NCBI GenBank assembly: GCA_012735535.1
Contig: JAAYHC010000004.1
Coordinates: forward strand, 1 to 32,804
Direction of reading: 5' to 3'
Origin: Bacillota bacterium
Lineage (GTDB): Bacteria; Bacillota; UBA5301
DNA: 32,804 nucleotides
The notes beneath the pieces are model-generated. The model was not told the origin of the DNA, ran no database searches, and saw only the letters and a list, made by a program, of their open reading frames with translations. Position numbers and translations under genes: made by a program. Every line of letters starts with the position of its first letter. Position 1 is the first letter of the stretch. This document shows positions 8,498 to 16,937 of this stretch, one piece after another.

Positions 8498-9865
8498 ATG
8501 ACCAGTCCATTTTGGCAACCGCAGATTCACAAGTTCACCCTCGCCGGTAAAAAGTATCTACTTGATGTGAACAGCTCCAGTTTGCATGTGGTGGATGATT
8601 TGACCTGGCACTTAGCCGATTATTTGGGCAGCGAGACTCCGCCGTCGCCAAAGTTGCCCGGCTTAGAGCACTTCTCGCCGGATCAGATCGCTGAGGGCTG
8701 GCAAGAGCTGCAGGATTTGGTGGAGCAAGGTTACTTGTGGACCGCGATCAGCGAACCGCCGTGCGCCGAGCGGGATCCGGCGCTCAAGGCGATTTGTCTG
8801 AATGTTGCCCATGACTGCAACCTGCGGTGCAAATATTGTTTTGCGGCAACCGGTCACTTTGGCCGCGAGCGCAGCTTGATGTCGTTTGAGGTCGGCAAGC
8901 AAAGTATCGACTTTCTGCTCGCGTCATCCGGTTCGCGGCGTAACCTGGCTATTGATTTTTTTGGCGGTGAACCCCTACTTAATTGGACGGTCACCCGGCA
9001 GTTGATCGAGTACGCCGAATCAGCGGTTCAGGCAGCGGGGAAGAGGCTAAAAATAACTCTCACTACCAACGCAACCGGCTTAACCCCTGAAATCGGAGAC
9101 TATCTTAATGCACACCGGGTCAACGTGGTCTTAAGTTTGGACGGCCGCCCCCAGGTGCACGATGCGATGCGGGCCACCGGTACGGAGGGCGGATATGCCC
9201 AAGTGCAGGCCAATATTTCGCGCTTTTTGGCACAGGAGCCGCCGGGCGGGTATTATGTCCGGGGGACCTTTACCCGCCATAACCTGGACTTTAGCCAAGA
9301 TGTGCTCCATTTGGCCGACCTAGGTTACCGGGAGATCTCCTTGGAGCCGGTGGTTACGAAAATCGGCGGCTTGGCGCTAACCGAGGCTGACTTGCCGGCT
9401 CTGCTTGCCGAATACGAAAAGTTGGCCGAGACCATCATCGAGCTGAGGAGAAACGGCCGGGCCATCAACTTTTATCACTTCAATATCGGAACCTTCCACG
9501 CCCCTTGTATGGAACGGAGAATTCGCGGGTGCGGTGCCGGGCAAGAATATGTAGCGATCACCCCCGAGGGTGAGATCTATCCGTGCCACCAGTTTGTCGG
9601 TCAGGAGCAGTTCCGCCTCGGGACGGTCTTCACCGGCATTCGTCATCCCGAGGTCCAAGACATGTTTGCGGGGGTCAATATCATGACCAAGACAGAATGT
9701 CGCAGTTGTTGGGCGCGATTTTACTGCAGCGGGGGCTGTTATGCCAACTCGTATGCCTTTAGCGGTGACATCGCCGGTAATTACGCCATCGGCTGTGAAC
9801 TCCAGAAAAAGCGGATTGAATGCGCACTAGCTGTGGCGGCAGAGGGTTTAAGCAGTGAAAACTAG
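8498..9865 (+). CDS. scfB: SCIFF radical SAM maturase (thioether-forming, SPASM domain)
   Basis: This radical SAM enzyme carries the peptide cross-linking chemistry for the adjacent SCIFF precursor. The first 90 residues resemble the precursor-binding N-terminal region. The [4Fe-4S] motif CX3CX2C is Cys107, Cys111 and Cys114 in DCNLRCKYCF. A GGEP motif follows near residue 150 (FFGGEPLLNW). The C-terminal SPASM region has a cysteine series with CHQF, CRSCW, FYCSGGCYANSY and a late Cys in GCELQ, for auxiliary clusters. ATG 8498 is used (455 residues); the TTG directly before it at 8495 also fits the ribosome site. Its 3' end overlaps the DUF89 gene by 11 bases. Confidence 0.94.
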   Translation: MTSPFWQPQIHKFTLAGKKYLLDVNSSSLHVVDDLTWHLADYLGSETPPSPKLPGLEHFSPDQIAEGWQELQDLVEQGYLWTAISEPPCAERDPALKAICLNVAHDCNLRCKYCFAATGHFGRERSLMSFEVGKQSIDFLLASSGSRRNLAIDFFGGEPLLNWTVTRQLIEYAESAVQAAGKRLKITLTTNATGLTPEIGDYLNAHRVNVVLSLDGRPQVHDAMRATGTEGGYAQVQANISRFLAQEPPGGYYVRGTFTRHNLDFSQDVLHLADLGYREISLEPVVTKIGGLALTEADLPALLAEYEKLAETIIELRRNGRAINFYHFNIGTFHAPCMERRIRGCGAGQEYVAITPEGEIYPCHQFVGQEQFRLGTVFTGIRHPEVQDMFAGVNIMTKTECRSCWARFYCSGGCYANSYAFSGDIAGNYAIGCELQKKRIECALAVAAEGLSSEN

Positions 9866-10727
9866 GCCTGAGTGTCTGCCGTGCTATCTTAAGCAGGTGC
9901 TATCAATGGCCCGCGCAGTCCAAGCCTCGGAGAAGCAGCAGTTGGCTGCCTTAACTGCTGCTTGTCAGGTTATACCGACCTTAAATTATGAAGTCAGTCC
10001 CGCCGAGAATTCGACCTTGGTCTTGTGGGCGGCCCAGCGGATTTTAGGCGAGAGCGATCCGTTCAAAGCGAAAAAACAGGAGATCAACGCGGCGCTACTG
10101 AAAGTATTGCCTGATTATCGGCGCCAAGTCTCTGCTGCTTTTGACCCTTTATACAGTGCTTTGCTTTTTTCTGTCGCCGGCAACATCATCGATCTCGGTA
10201 TTTTACCCGAATACGATCTCGAACGGGCGATCGCCGAAGTTCAGGCGGTTGAGTTTGCCATTAACGACTACGCCGAGCTGCGCGAGCAGCTTTGTAAAGC
10301 CCGGAAAATCGTGGTTTTGGGCGATAATGCCGGGGAGATCGTCTTCGATCGCTTACTCGTGCAGGAGCTGGCCAAGTTTGCGCCGGTCACCTACGTTGTC
10401 AAGGGTGCGCCGATTTTGAATGATGCTACTCTGGACGATGCCGGCCAGGTCGGGATGGCTGAGGACGCCACCGTGATCAGTAATGGCTCCGGGTATTTAG
10501 GGACGGTTTTGGCGGATGTTAGCGCCGAGCTCAAAGGAGAATTGCGGGCGGCCGATCTAATAGTATCCAAAGGGCAGGCCAATTTTGAGACTCTTGCTGA
10601 CGTTCCCGCCCCGCTTTATTTCGTCTTGCGCGCCAAGTGTGCCTGCGTAGCAGATGAGTTAGGGGTACAAGAAGGGGCGATGGTGTTGAAACAATCGGAC
10701 AACTTTGCTCCTAGCGCACGAGTCTAA
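9855..10727 (+). CDS. DUF89 / ARMT1-like metal-dependent phosphatase family protein
   Basis: The 290-residue protein starts at GTG 9855 inside the end of the maturase gene. It has the DUF89 landmarks: an N-terminal RPECLPCYLKQ, the motif VVLGDNAGEIVFDRLL near residue 155, VISNGSGYLGTVL near 210, IVSKGQANFETL near 235, and a late pair of Cys in RAKCACVADEL. The Asp, Asn, Ser and Lys of these motifs match the metal- and phosphate-binding site of the family, whose members have been proposed to be damage-control phosphatases. The substrate in this organism is unknown. Coupling to the SCIFF maturase could be chance or could mean a shared function. Confidence 0.88.
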   Translation: MKTRPECLPCYLKQVLSMARAVQASEKQQLAALTAACQVIPTLNYEVSPAENSTLVLWAAQRILGESDPFKAKKQEINAALLKVLPDYRRQVSAAFDPLYSALLFSVAGNIIDLGILPEYDLERAIAEVQAVEFAINDYAELREQLCKARKIVVLGDNAGEIVFDRLLVQELAKFAPVTYVVKGAPILNDATLDDAGQVGMAEDATVISNGSGYLGTVLADVSAELKGELRAADLIVSKGQANFETLADVPAPLYFVLRAKCACVADELGVQEGAMVLKQSDNFAPSARV

Positions 10728-10739
10728 GGAGGTTGTAGT

Positions 10740-12977
10740 TTGGCTGAAGAGCTGACCGGCTTAGTTACCCGGGTAAGTTTTCATAACCCGGAAAACGGCT
10801 TTACCGTCTTGCGCGTGGAAAACGCTGCTGAGGGTGAGTTTGTCGCCGTTGGAAATTTGCCGGAGGTCTCGGAGGGCAATACCTACACCTTCATTGGTGA
10901 TTGGACGGAGCATCCCCGCTTTGGTCCGCAATTCAAGTTCACCCAGGCCAAACTCGAATTACCGACTACGGAAACCGAGATCATCAACTATCTGGCCTCC
11001 GGGCTGTTTCCGGGTGTGGGTCCATCCACTGCCAAACGTCTGGTGGAGGCTTTTGGGACCGAGACTCTCAACGTTATTCGCGATCAACCGAAGCGCCTCC
11101 TGGAGGTTCCCGGTATCGGCCCGGCCAAGGCAGAAGCGATTAGCAAGGCCTATGCCGAGCAGGTGGCAGGGGAGAAGGCCTTTTTGTTCCTCTATGGGCT
11201 CGGACTCACCGGCGGGTTGGTTTCTAAGTTGTACAGCCATTACGGGGATGCGGTGGAGGAGGTAATCACCCGCAACCCTTACCAGGCGGCGGAAGAGATC
11301 GAAGGCATCGGCTTTCGCACGGCCGACCGGATCGCTGCCCGCCTGGGATTTCCCAACGATGCGCCGGCCCGCATCCGCATGGGTCTTCTGTATACTTTGC
11401 AGCGGGCTGCCGAGGATGGCCACGTCTTTTTAACCGAGCCGGCGCTGCTGGATGGTGCAGCCAAGTTGTTGGAGCTTGCTACCGATGCACTCGTACCGGT
11501 TCTTGATGAGTTATGTTCGGAGCAGGCGATCATCCGTGAGTACGATCCCCCGGCGGACGCGGTTTGTTACCTGCCACCCCTCTATTATGCCGAACGGGGA
11601 AGTGCCGGACGGCTGGTCTCGCTACTTTTTAACACAGCCGAACCGATCCAGCTGGATCACCAGCAGCTTATCGGGAGCTTTGAGGCCGAACTCGGCTTCG
11701 AACTCGCGCCGGAGCAAGTTGAGGCGATTGTTGCCTCGCTCTCCCAACCGGTGCTGATCATTACCGGTGGCCCCGGTACCGGCAAAACCACGATTATTCG
11801 CGGAATTATCCAGCTCTTGGAAGGTTCAGGCCACCGTTTGGCGCTGGCTGCTCCGACCGGGCGTGCGAGCAAGCGGATGGAGGAGACTTGCTTCCGCGAG
11901 GCCAAGACGATTCACCGGTTGTTGGAATATGCCTATACCGAGGCCGAGGGGATGGTCTTTGGGCGCAATGAGGATAATCCGTTAGAGATAGATGCGCTCA
12001 TCGTCGATGAGGCCTCGATGATCGATTTGCCGCTATTTTACAGCCTGTTGCGCGCTTTGGCCCCCGGAACCCGTCTGGTTCTGGTTGGTGATGAAGACCA
12101 GTTGCCTTCGGTAGGCCCGGGGAATGTCCTGCGCGATCTGATCGCTTCCGGCGTCGTCCCGGTGGTCAGACTGAGTAAAATCTTTCGTCAGGGTGAAACC
12201 AGTCAGATCGTGGTCAACGCACACCGGATTAACCGCGGGCAGATGCCGGTGCTCAATCAAAAAGAAGGCGACTTTTTCCATCTACCGGAAAGTGAGCCGG
12301 AGAAGGTCCTCCGTTTGATCTTGGATTTGGTTACCGACCGTTTGCCCAAAACCTATCAGCTCGATCCAACCCAAGACATCCAGGTTCTCGCTCCGATGCG
12401 CCGCGGTTTGATCGGAGTGGAAAACCTGAACACGGTCTTGCGCGACGCCTTGAATCCGCCGAGTCCGCTCAAAGCCGAGCTAACCCTCGGAACTCGGACC
12501 TTCCGCTATCTCGATAAGGTCATGCAAACCAAGAACAATTACCAGAAAAGTGTTTTTAACGGTGATATCGGACAGATCACCGGAGTCAACCCTGACACCG
12601 GAGAGATCATCGTGACCTTTAGCGATGCGGATGAGCGCGAGGTTGTCTATACCCGGTCGGAGGCCGAAGAGCTGACCTTAGCATATTGTATCAGCGTGCA
12701 TAAGAGCCAAGGCAGCGAATATCCGGTGGTCATCATGCCGCTATTGACTCAGCACTATGTCATGTTACAACGCAACCTACTCTACACCGGCATTACACGC
12801 GGGAAAAAGCTGGTCGTGCTGATTGGGCCGGTAAAAGCGCTGCAGATTGCCGTGAAAAACAACCGGATTCAGGGTCGCAATACCAGACTTGGCCAATTGT
12901 TAAGTACCAAAGCGGCCAAATGGAGTTTGGTGGCCCAAGAGTCGGGCAACATCAAGCAGGTTATCACCAGTTATTAA
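10740..12977 (+). CDS. recD2: ATP-dependent RecD2-type DNA helicase
   Basis: This is a 5'-3' superfamily 1B DNA helicase of the stand-alone RecD2 type, found where RecBC is absent. It has 745 residues. An N-terminal OB-like part (1-75) is followed by helix-hairpin-helix repeats (about 85-200, with FPGVGPSTAKRL, VPGIGPAKAEAI and IEGIGFRTADRI). Walker A, GGPGTGKTT, is near residue 343, DEASMIDLPL near 422, the IFRQ motif near 480, and the UvrD-like C-terminal motif VHKSQGSEYP near 653. The start is TTG at 10740 with AAGGAGG at 10727-10733. It follows the DUF89 gene by 12 bases. Confidence 0.95.
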   Translation: MAEELTGLVTRVSFHNPENGFTVLRVENAAEGEFVAVGNLPEVSEGNTYTFIGDWTEHPRFGPQFKFTQAKLELPTTETEIINYLASGLFPGVGPSTAKRLVEAFGTETLNVIRDQPKRLLEVPGIGPAKAEAISKAYAEQVAGEKAFLFLYGLGLTGGLVSKLYSHYGDAVEEVITRNPYQAAEEIEGIGFRTADRIAARLGFPNDAPARIRMGLLYTLQRAAEDGHVFLTEPALLDGAAKLLELATDALVPVLDELCSEQAIIREYDPPADAVCYLPPLYYAERGSAGRLVSLLFNTAEPIQLDHQQLIGSFEAELGFELAPEQVEAIVASLSQPVLIITGGPGTGKTTIIRGIIQLLEGSGHRLALAAPTGRASKRMEETCFREAKTIHRLLEYAYTEAEGMVFGRNEDNPLEIDALIVDEASMIDLPLFYSLLRALAPGTRLVLVGDEDQLPSVGPGNVLRDLIASGVVPVVRLSKIFRQGETSQIVVNAHRINRGQMPVLNQKEGDFFHLPESEPEKVLRLILDLVTDRLPKTYQLDPTQDIQVLAPMRRGLIGVENLNTVLRDALNPPSPLKAELTLGTRTFRYLDKVMQTKNNYQKSVFNGDIGQITGVNPDTGEIIVTFSDADEREVVYTRSEAEELTLAYCISVHKSQGSEYPVVIMPLLTQHYVMLQRNLLYTGITRGKKLVVLIGPVKALQIAVKNNRIQGRNTRLGQLLSTKAAKWSLVAQESGNIKQVITSY

Positions 12978-13005
12978 CCGCCACTCGTAAAGTGGACAAT
13001 TTTCC

Positions 13006-13063
13006 AAACCTACCTCCCCAGCATACGGTATCGAGAAGAGTCATGCTAGGGAGGTAGATTTTT
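13006..13063 (+). promoter_or_regulatory. Long hairpin that pairs with the ribosome site of the ABC importer gene (also terminator-like for recD2)
   Basis: The arm at 13010-13024 (CTACCTCCCCAGCAT) pairs with 13043-13057 (ATGCTAGGGAGGTAG), 14 of 15 pairs matching. Three more pairs are possible outside, AAA at 13006-13008 with TTT at 13059-13061. The loop is 18 bases. The 3' arm contains GGGAGG (13049-13054), the ribosome site for the GTG at 13064, and it runs straight into ATTTTT. The structure therefore looks like a terminator and at the same time hides the start of the next gene. Confidence 0.7.
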
Positions 13064-14062
13064 GTGAGAAGGAAATTGCTGATTATGTCGCTCTTGGTAG
13101 CTTTGTTGGTCGGGTTGGTCGGGTCGGCCACCGCTGCGGAGCTAACCAAGGTGCGGGTGGCGGAGGTCGTTCGGTCTGTCTTTTATGCCCCGTTCTATGC
13201 GGCGATCACCCAAGGTCTCTTTGCCGAAGAAGGCATTGAAATAGTCATGGATGTGTCGTGGGGGGCAGATAAGGGAGCGGCGGCGCTGTTGTCGGGAGCT
13301 GTAGATGTGGGCTTTTTCGGCCCGGAGGCGGGAATTTACGTTTACGCCCAGGGGCGCCGTAACCATTTCGTTGTCTTTGCCGAACTCACTGCTTGTGACG
13401 GATCATTCCTCGTCGGCCGCGAACCGGAACCCGACTTTTCCTGGGCGAACCTCAAAGGCAAGACGATCATCGGGGGCCGACCCGGTGGTGTGCCGGAGAT
13501 GACCCTCGAATGGTTGATTAAGCAAAGCGGCTTAGATCCGTTCAAAGATGTGACTCTCATTCGTAATCTCGCATTTACGGCGACAGCCGGTGCGTTCCAG
13601 TCCGGTATCGGAGACTATGTCGCCCTTTTTGAGCCGACCGCCTCGCTTTTGGAAAAAGAAGGGATTGGTTATGTCGTCGCCTCTTTAGGCGCTGATGCCG
13701 GTCCGCAAGCTTACACCGCTTTTCACGCTTCCAAAGAATTCATCGCCAGAAATTCGGATCTGATTCAGCGCTTCACCAATGCTGTCTACCGTGGCCAAAT
13801 CTGGGTCTATAACCATACCCCGGAGGAGATCACCGCAGCGATTCTAGAGTTTTTCCCAGATATGGATTATGAGCTGATCCTGAAATCAGTAGCCCGTTAC
13901 CAAGCAATTGATGCCTGGCAGCGGACGCCAATCCTCAGCGAAGAGGCCTTTAACAAGCTCCAGGATATCATGATCTCTGCCGGAGAATTGGCTGAGCGGA
14001 CCCCCTTTGCTGAGCTCGTTGATAACTCCTTTGCCGAAAAAGCCGTGCGGATGATTCAATAA
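13064..14062 (+). CDS. ABC transporter substrate-binding protein (NMT1/SsuA-like, NitT/TauT family)
   Basis: This is the extracytoplasmic binding protein of the following importer. It has 332 residues. The N-terminus is a signal peptide: MRRK, a hydrophobic core to about residue 20, and an A-x-A site at Ala22-Thr23-Ala24. No lipobox Cys is present. The mature part shows the family pattern: VRVAEVVRSVFYAPFYAAITQG with the small-residue strand, GLFAEEGIEI, then LLSGAVDVGFFGPE, and LKGKTIIGGRPGGVPE. The ligand cannot be read from sequence; family ligands include sulfonates, nitrate, pyrimidine precursors of thiamine and aromatic acids. The GTG at 13064 is used, with the ribosome site buried in the hairpin just upstream. 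Confidence 0.85.
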   Translation: MRRKLLIMSLLVALLVGLVGSATAAELTKVRVAEVVRSVFYAPFYAAITQGLFAEEGIEIVMDVSWGADKGAAALLSGAVDVGFFGPEAGIYVYAQGRRNHFVVFAELTACDGSFLVGREPEPDFSWANLKGKTIIGGRPGGVPEMTLEWLIKQSGLDPFKDVTLIRNLAFTATAGAFQSGIGDYVALFEPTASLLEKEGIGYVVASLGADAGPQAYTAFHASKEFIARNSDLIQRFTNAVYRGQIWVYNHTPEEITAAILEFFPDMDYELILKSVARYQAIDAWQRTPILSEEAFNKLQDIMISAGELAERTPFAELVDNSFAEKAVRMIQ

Positions 14063-14075
14063 CTACTATTGAGAA

Positions 14076-14104
14076 GGCGGGCGGGGTGGGTAGCCCCGCC
14101 CGCC
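14076..14104 (+). promoter_or_regulatory. Perfect 11-bp GC hairpin between binding-protein and ATPase genes
   Basis: GGCGGGCGGGG at 14076-14086 pairs without error with CCCCGCCCGCC at 14094-14104 around a seven-base loop. No T-run follows; the next gene's GGAGGAG begins seven bases later. The stem is made of G-C pairs only. Such structures downstream of binding-protein genes usually block 3' exonucleases or stop part of transcription, so that the binding protein is made in excess over the membrane parts. Confidence 0.7.
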
Positions 14105-14122
14105 GCTGAAGGAGGAGACCAT

Positions 14123-14905
14123 ATGCCTGAAGCCACTACTCCGGCGGTGCAAATCACGAATGTCCGGATGATCTACCATTCACCTGATGGAGAAACTGAA
14201 GCCCTCAGAGATATTTCGCTCACCGTCAAACCAAAAGAGTTTGTCAGCATCGTCGGACCGAGCGGGTGTGGCAAGAGTACGTTACTTTCGCTCATTGCCG
14301 GACTGATCAAGCCAACCTCAGGTAGCATTGAAATTGAGGGCAGCAAGGTAGATGGACCATCCCCGAAAGTCGGCTACATGCTGCAGCAGGATTACCTGTT
14401 TCCCTGGCGGACCGTGATGGAAAATGCCCTGATTGGCTTGGAGATTATGGGCAAGCGAAATCGTCAGAGTCAACGCAGGGTTGGAGAATTGCTGTCTGCC
14501 TACGGGTTGACCGGGTTTGAAAATCACTACCCCCGGCAACTCTCCGGCGGGATGCGGCAGCGAGTGGCTTTAGTGCGGACCATGGCCACCAATCCCGACA
14601 TTTGTCTACTCGATGAACCGTTCGGAGCACTCGATTATCAGACCAGGCTGTTTATCGAAGAAGAAGTGGGGCGCATTTTACGGGAGAACGAGAAGACGGT
14701 GATTTTGGTCACTCATGATATCTCGGAAGCAATAGCTATGTCGGATCGAGTGATTGTGCTAAGTAAACGGCCGGCGACGATTATCGCCGAACACCAAATC
14801 GAACTCGGCTTAAAAACACGCTCGGCTCTCTCCGCCCGCAATGAAGCGCCGGAGTTTAAGACGTACTTCCGCCAAATTTGGAAGGAGCTCGATGTCCATG
14901 CGTAA
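14123..14905 (+). CDS. ABC transporter ATP-binding protein (NitT/TauT family)
   Basis: This is the ATPase of the importer. It has 260 residues from ATG 14123, preceded by GGAGGAG at 14111-14117; a longer open frame upstream runs through the GC hairpin and is discarded. Walker A is GPSGCGKST near residue 50, the Q-loop is MLQQDYLFPWRTV near 93, the signature LSGGMRQRVALVRT is near 145, Walker B is ICLLDEPFGALD near 165, and the switch His is in VTHDISEA near 200. FPWRTV after the Q-loop is typical of the SsuB/TauB group. It overlaps the permease start by 14 bases. Confidence 0.94.
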   Translation: MPEATTPAVQITNVRMIYHSPDGETEALRDISLTVKPKEFVSIVGPSGCGKSTLLSLIAGLIKPTSGSIEIEGSKVDGPSPKVGYMLQQDYLFPWRTVMENALIGLEIMGKRNRQSQRRVGELLSAYGLTGFENHYPRQLSGGMRQRVALVRTMATNPDICLLDEPFGALDYQTRLFIEEEVGRILRENEKTVILVTHDISEAIAMSDRVIVLSKRPATIIAEHQIELGLKTRSALSARNEAPEFKTYFRQIWKELDVHA

Positions 14906-15722
14906 TCCGGAAGAGATCACCTTAACCCAATACAGTCAAGCGCATTTGGCCTATCTCGCCAAGGTCAAACGTTATCGCAGATTAATCCTGGTAGCTCGGG
15001 TAGCTGTTTTGGTGGCCATCGTTTTTCTGTGGGAACTCTCCGCCCGGCTGGGCTGGGTAGATACCTTCGCAGTTAGCAGTCCTTCGCGGGTTATGGCGAC
15101 CATGTACCGAATGGCGGCCGACGGCAGCTTGTACTATCATACTTGGATCACGGTCTGGGAGACGACGATCGGATTTACGGTCGGTACGCTCAGCGGGGCC
15201 GCAGTAGCGATCCTCTTATGGTGGTCCAACACTCTATCTAAGATCATGGATCCGTACATTGTCGTCTTAAACAGCATACCGAAAGTAGCCCTCGGCCCAT
15301 TGTTTATCGTCTGGATGGGCAATGGAATGCCGGCGATTATCGCAATGGCGTTGGCGATCGCGGTCATTGTGACGATCATGATGGTCTACAACGGTTTCCA
15401 AAATGTCGACAGTAACTATCTCAAACTGATGCAAACCTTCGGCGCCACCAAAGGGCAGATGCTGCGCAAAGTCATTTTGCCGGCGAGCGTTCCAACGATC
15501 ATTTCGGCGCTCAAGGTCAACGTCGGGATGTCGCTGGTCGGGGCGATTATGGGTGAGTTTCTGGTCAGTAAAGCGGGGCTGGGCTTTCTCATCGTTTATG
15601 GCGGCCAGGTCTTCAAAATGGATCTGATTATTACTGGTGTGGTTGTACTCTGTATCGTGAGCGCTTTCCTCTACTACCTGGTCTCGTTCTTGGAAAACCG
15701 CTTATTGCGCTGGCAAGAATAG
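14892..15722 (+). CDS. ABC transporter permease (NitT/TauT family)
   Basis: This is the membrane subunit of the importer, 276 residues with six predicted membrane segments. The EAA coupling loop is present near residues 170-195: YLKLMQTFGATKGQMLRKVI, then LPASVPTIISALK, in which the family Gly follows three residues after the aligned Ala. ATG 14892 is chosen because GAAGGAG at 14881-14887 precedes it; ATG 14898, two codons later, is also possible. It completes the three-gene cassette of binding protein, ATPase and permease, which is followed by a terminator. Confidence 0.92.
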   Translation: MSMRNPEEITLTQYSQAHLAYLAKVKRYRRLILVARVAVLVAIVFLWELSARLGWVDTFAVSSPSRVMATMYRMAADGSLYYHTWITVWETTIGFTVGTLSGAAVAILLWWSNTLSKIMDPYIVVLNSIPKVALGPLFIVWMGNGMPAIIAMALAIAVIVTIMMVYNGFQNVDSNYLKLMQTFGATKGQMLRKVILPASVPTIISALKVNVGMSLVGAIMGEFLVSKAGLGFLIVYGGQVFKMDLIITGVVVLCIVSAFLYYLVSFLENRLLRWQE

Positions 15723-15780
15723 TTTTTGGCAGAGCGTACCAAGCGAAAAGGGGATTGACCCCAAACTAGCGAAACACTCA

Positions 15781-15819
15781 TAACGGGCTCTTCGCAGGGA
15801 GAGTCCGTTAACCGTTTTT
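15781..15819 (+). terminator. Rho-independent terminator after the ABC importer operon
   Basis: TAACGGGCTCT (15781-15791) pairs with AGAGTCCGTTA (15800-15810), eleven pairs with one G-U, around an eight-base loop. ACCGTTTTT follows at 15811-15819. It sits 58 bases after the permease stop and separates the importer from the M42 operon. Confidence 0.8.
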
Positions 15820-15887
15820 GCCGTGGCATAGGCCTACTCATCTAGGGCAGGCTAAATTTAGACTTGAGCCTAAAGGGGGCTAATTTT

Positions 15888-16937
15888 TTGGAGATAAAGA
15901 ACTTTTTGGTGGAAACATCGCAAGCAGCGGGACCATCCGGGTACGAGTCACAAGTGGGCGAGATCTTTGCTCGCTACATCCGTGATTACGCGGATGAGGT
16001 CTCAACCGACGCTTTAGGTAATGTTGTTGCAGTTCGCAGGGGAGCCGGACCTGATAGCCCCAAAGTCATGTTGGCCGGTCATATTGATGAGATCGGCTTG
16101 TTAATCACCAAAATTGAAGATGGCGGTTTTTTGCGCTTCACGAGAATTGGCGGTATTGATCAGCGCACTTTATTGGCGCAAGAGGTGATCGTGCACGGAA
16201 AGCAGCCGTTGAAAGGGGTTATTGGGGCTAAGCCGCCCCATATCCAAGAACCCGGGGAAGCTAAAAAAGCCGTGCCGATGGAAGAGCTGTTTATCGATAC
16301 CGGCCTACCCAAGGAAAAGGTGGAGAGAATCGTCAGTGTCGGTGATATCGCGACCATCGCCCGGACTGTCGTGGAGTTGCAGAACGATCTGATCGCCGGC
16401 AAGGCCTTTGATGATCGCGCCGGTGCTGCCGTGATACTCGCTTGTTTCCGCGAACTGGTCCGTTTTAAGACTAATGTCTCCGTGTATGGTGTGGCTACCG
16501 TTCAAGAAGAGTTGGGCACTAGAGGTGCTCGGACCAGCGCTTATGCGATCGAGCCTGATCTCGGCATCGGTATTGATGTGACCTTTGCCGACCGTGATGA
16601 TTTGCTGGAGGAACGCTCCAAATTAGGCAAAGGTCCGGCTATCGCCATTGGTCCGCAAGTGCACCCGGTCGTCTATCAACAGATGATCCAAATTGCGGAA
16701 AAGCGAGGGATCCCGTATCAAATCGACCCCTCACCCTCTCCGTTCGGGACCGATACCGCACCAATCCAAGTTTCCCGGGGCGGTACCGCCTCAATCCTGA
16801 TCTCAGTTCCGCTAAGGTACATGCATACTTCGGTGGAAACGCTGTCGTTAAAGGATATCGAGGCCGCCGGACGGTTGTTGGCCGAGTTCATCGCCGGTCT
16901 CGATGATCAGTTCGTGGAGGGGTTATCATGCTTTTAA
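15888..16937 (+). CDS. M42 family metallopeptidase 1 (glutamyl/leucyl aminopeptidase, TET type)
   Basis: This is a two-metal aminopeptidase of family M42, whose members form hollow tetrahedral dodecamers and degrade peptides released by proteases. All family residues are visible: His65 in GHIDE, Asp175 in AFDDRAG, the Glu207-Glu208 pair in QEELGTRGA (catalytic and metal), Asp230 in GIDVT, and His313 in RYMHT. The start chosen is TTG 15888 (349 residues), because AAAGGGGG at 15872-15879 fits and the family N-terminus (L-x-x-x-x-G-P-S-G-Y-E) follows at once. A TTG at 15864 lacks a ribosome site. It is the first of three consecutive M42 genes and overlaps the second by ten bases. Confidence 0.93.
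   Translation: MEIKNFLVETSQAAGPSGYESQVGEIFARYIRDYADEVSTDALGNVVAVRRGAGPDSPKVMLAGHIDEIGLLITKIEDGGFLRFTRIGGIDQRTLLAQEVIVHGKQPLKGVIGAKPPHIQEPGEAKKAVPMEELFIDTGLPKEKVERIVSVGDIATIARTVVELQNDLIAGKAFDDRAGAAVILACFRELVRFKTNVSVYGVATVQEELGTRGARTSAYAIEPDLGIGIDVTFADRDDLLEERSKLGKGPAIAIGPQVHPVVYQQMIQIAEKRGIPYQIDPSPSPFGTDTAPIQVSRGGTASILISVPLRYMHTSVETLSLKDIEAAGRLLAEFIAGLDDQFVEGLSCF

Noticed and set aside
15867-15882. Small AGCC/GGCT hairpin next to the ribosome site of M42 paralogue 1
   Set aside because: Only four pairs; could hide the ribosome site but is too weak to claim.
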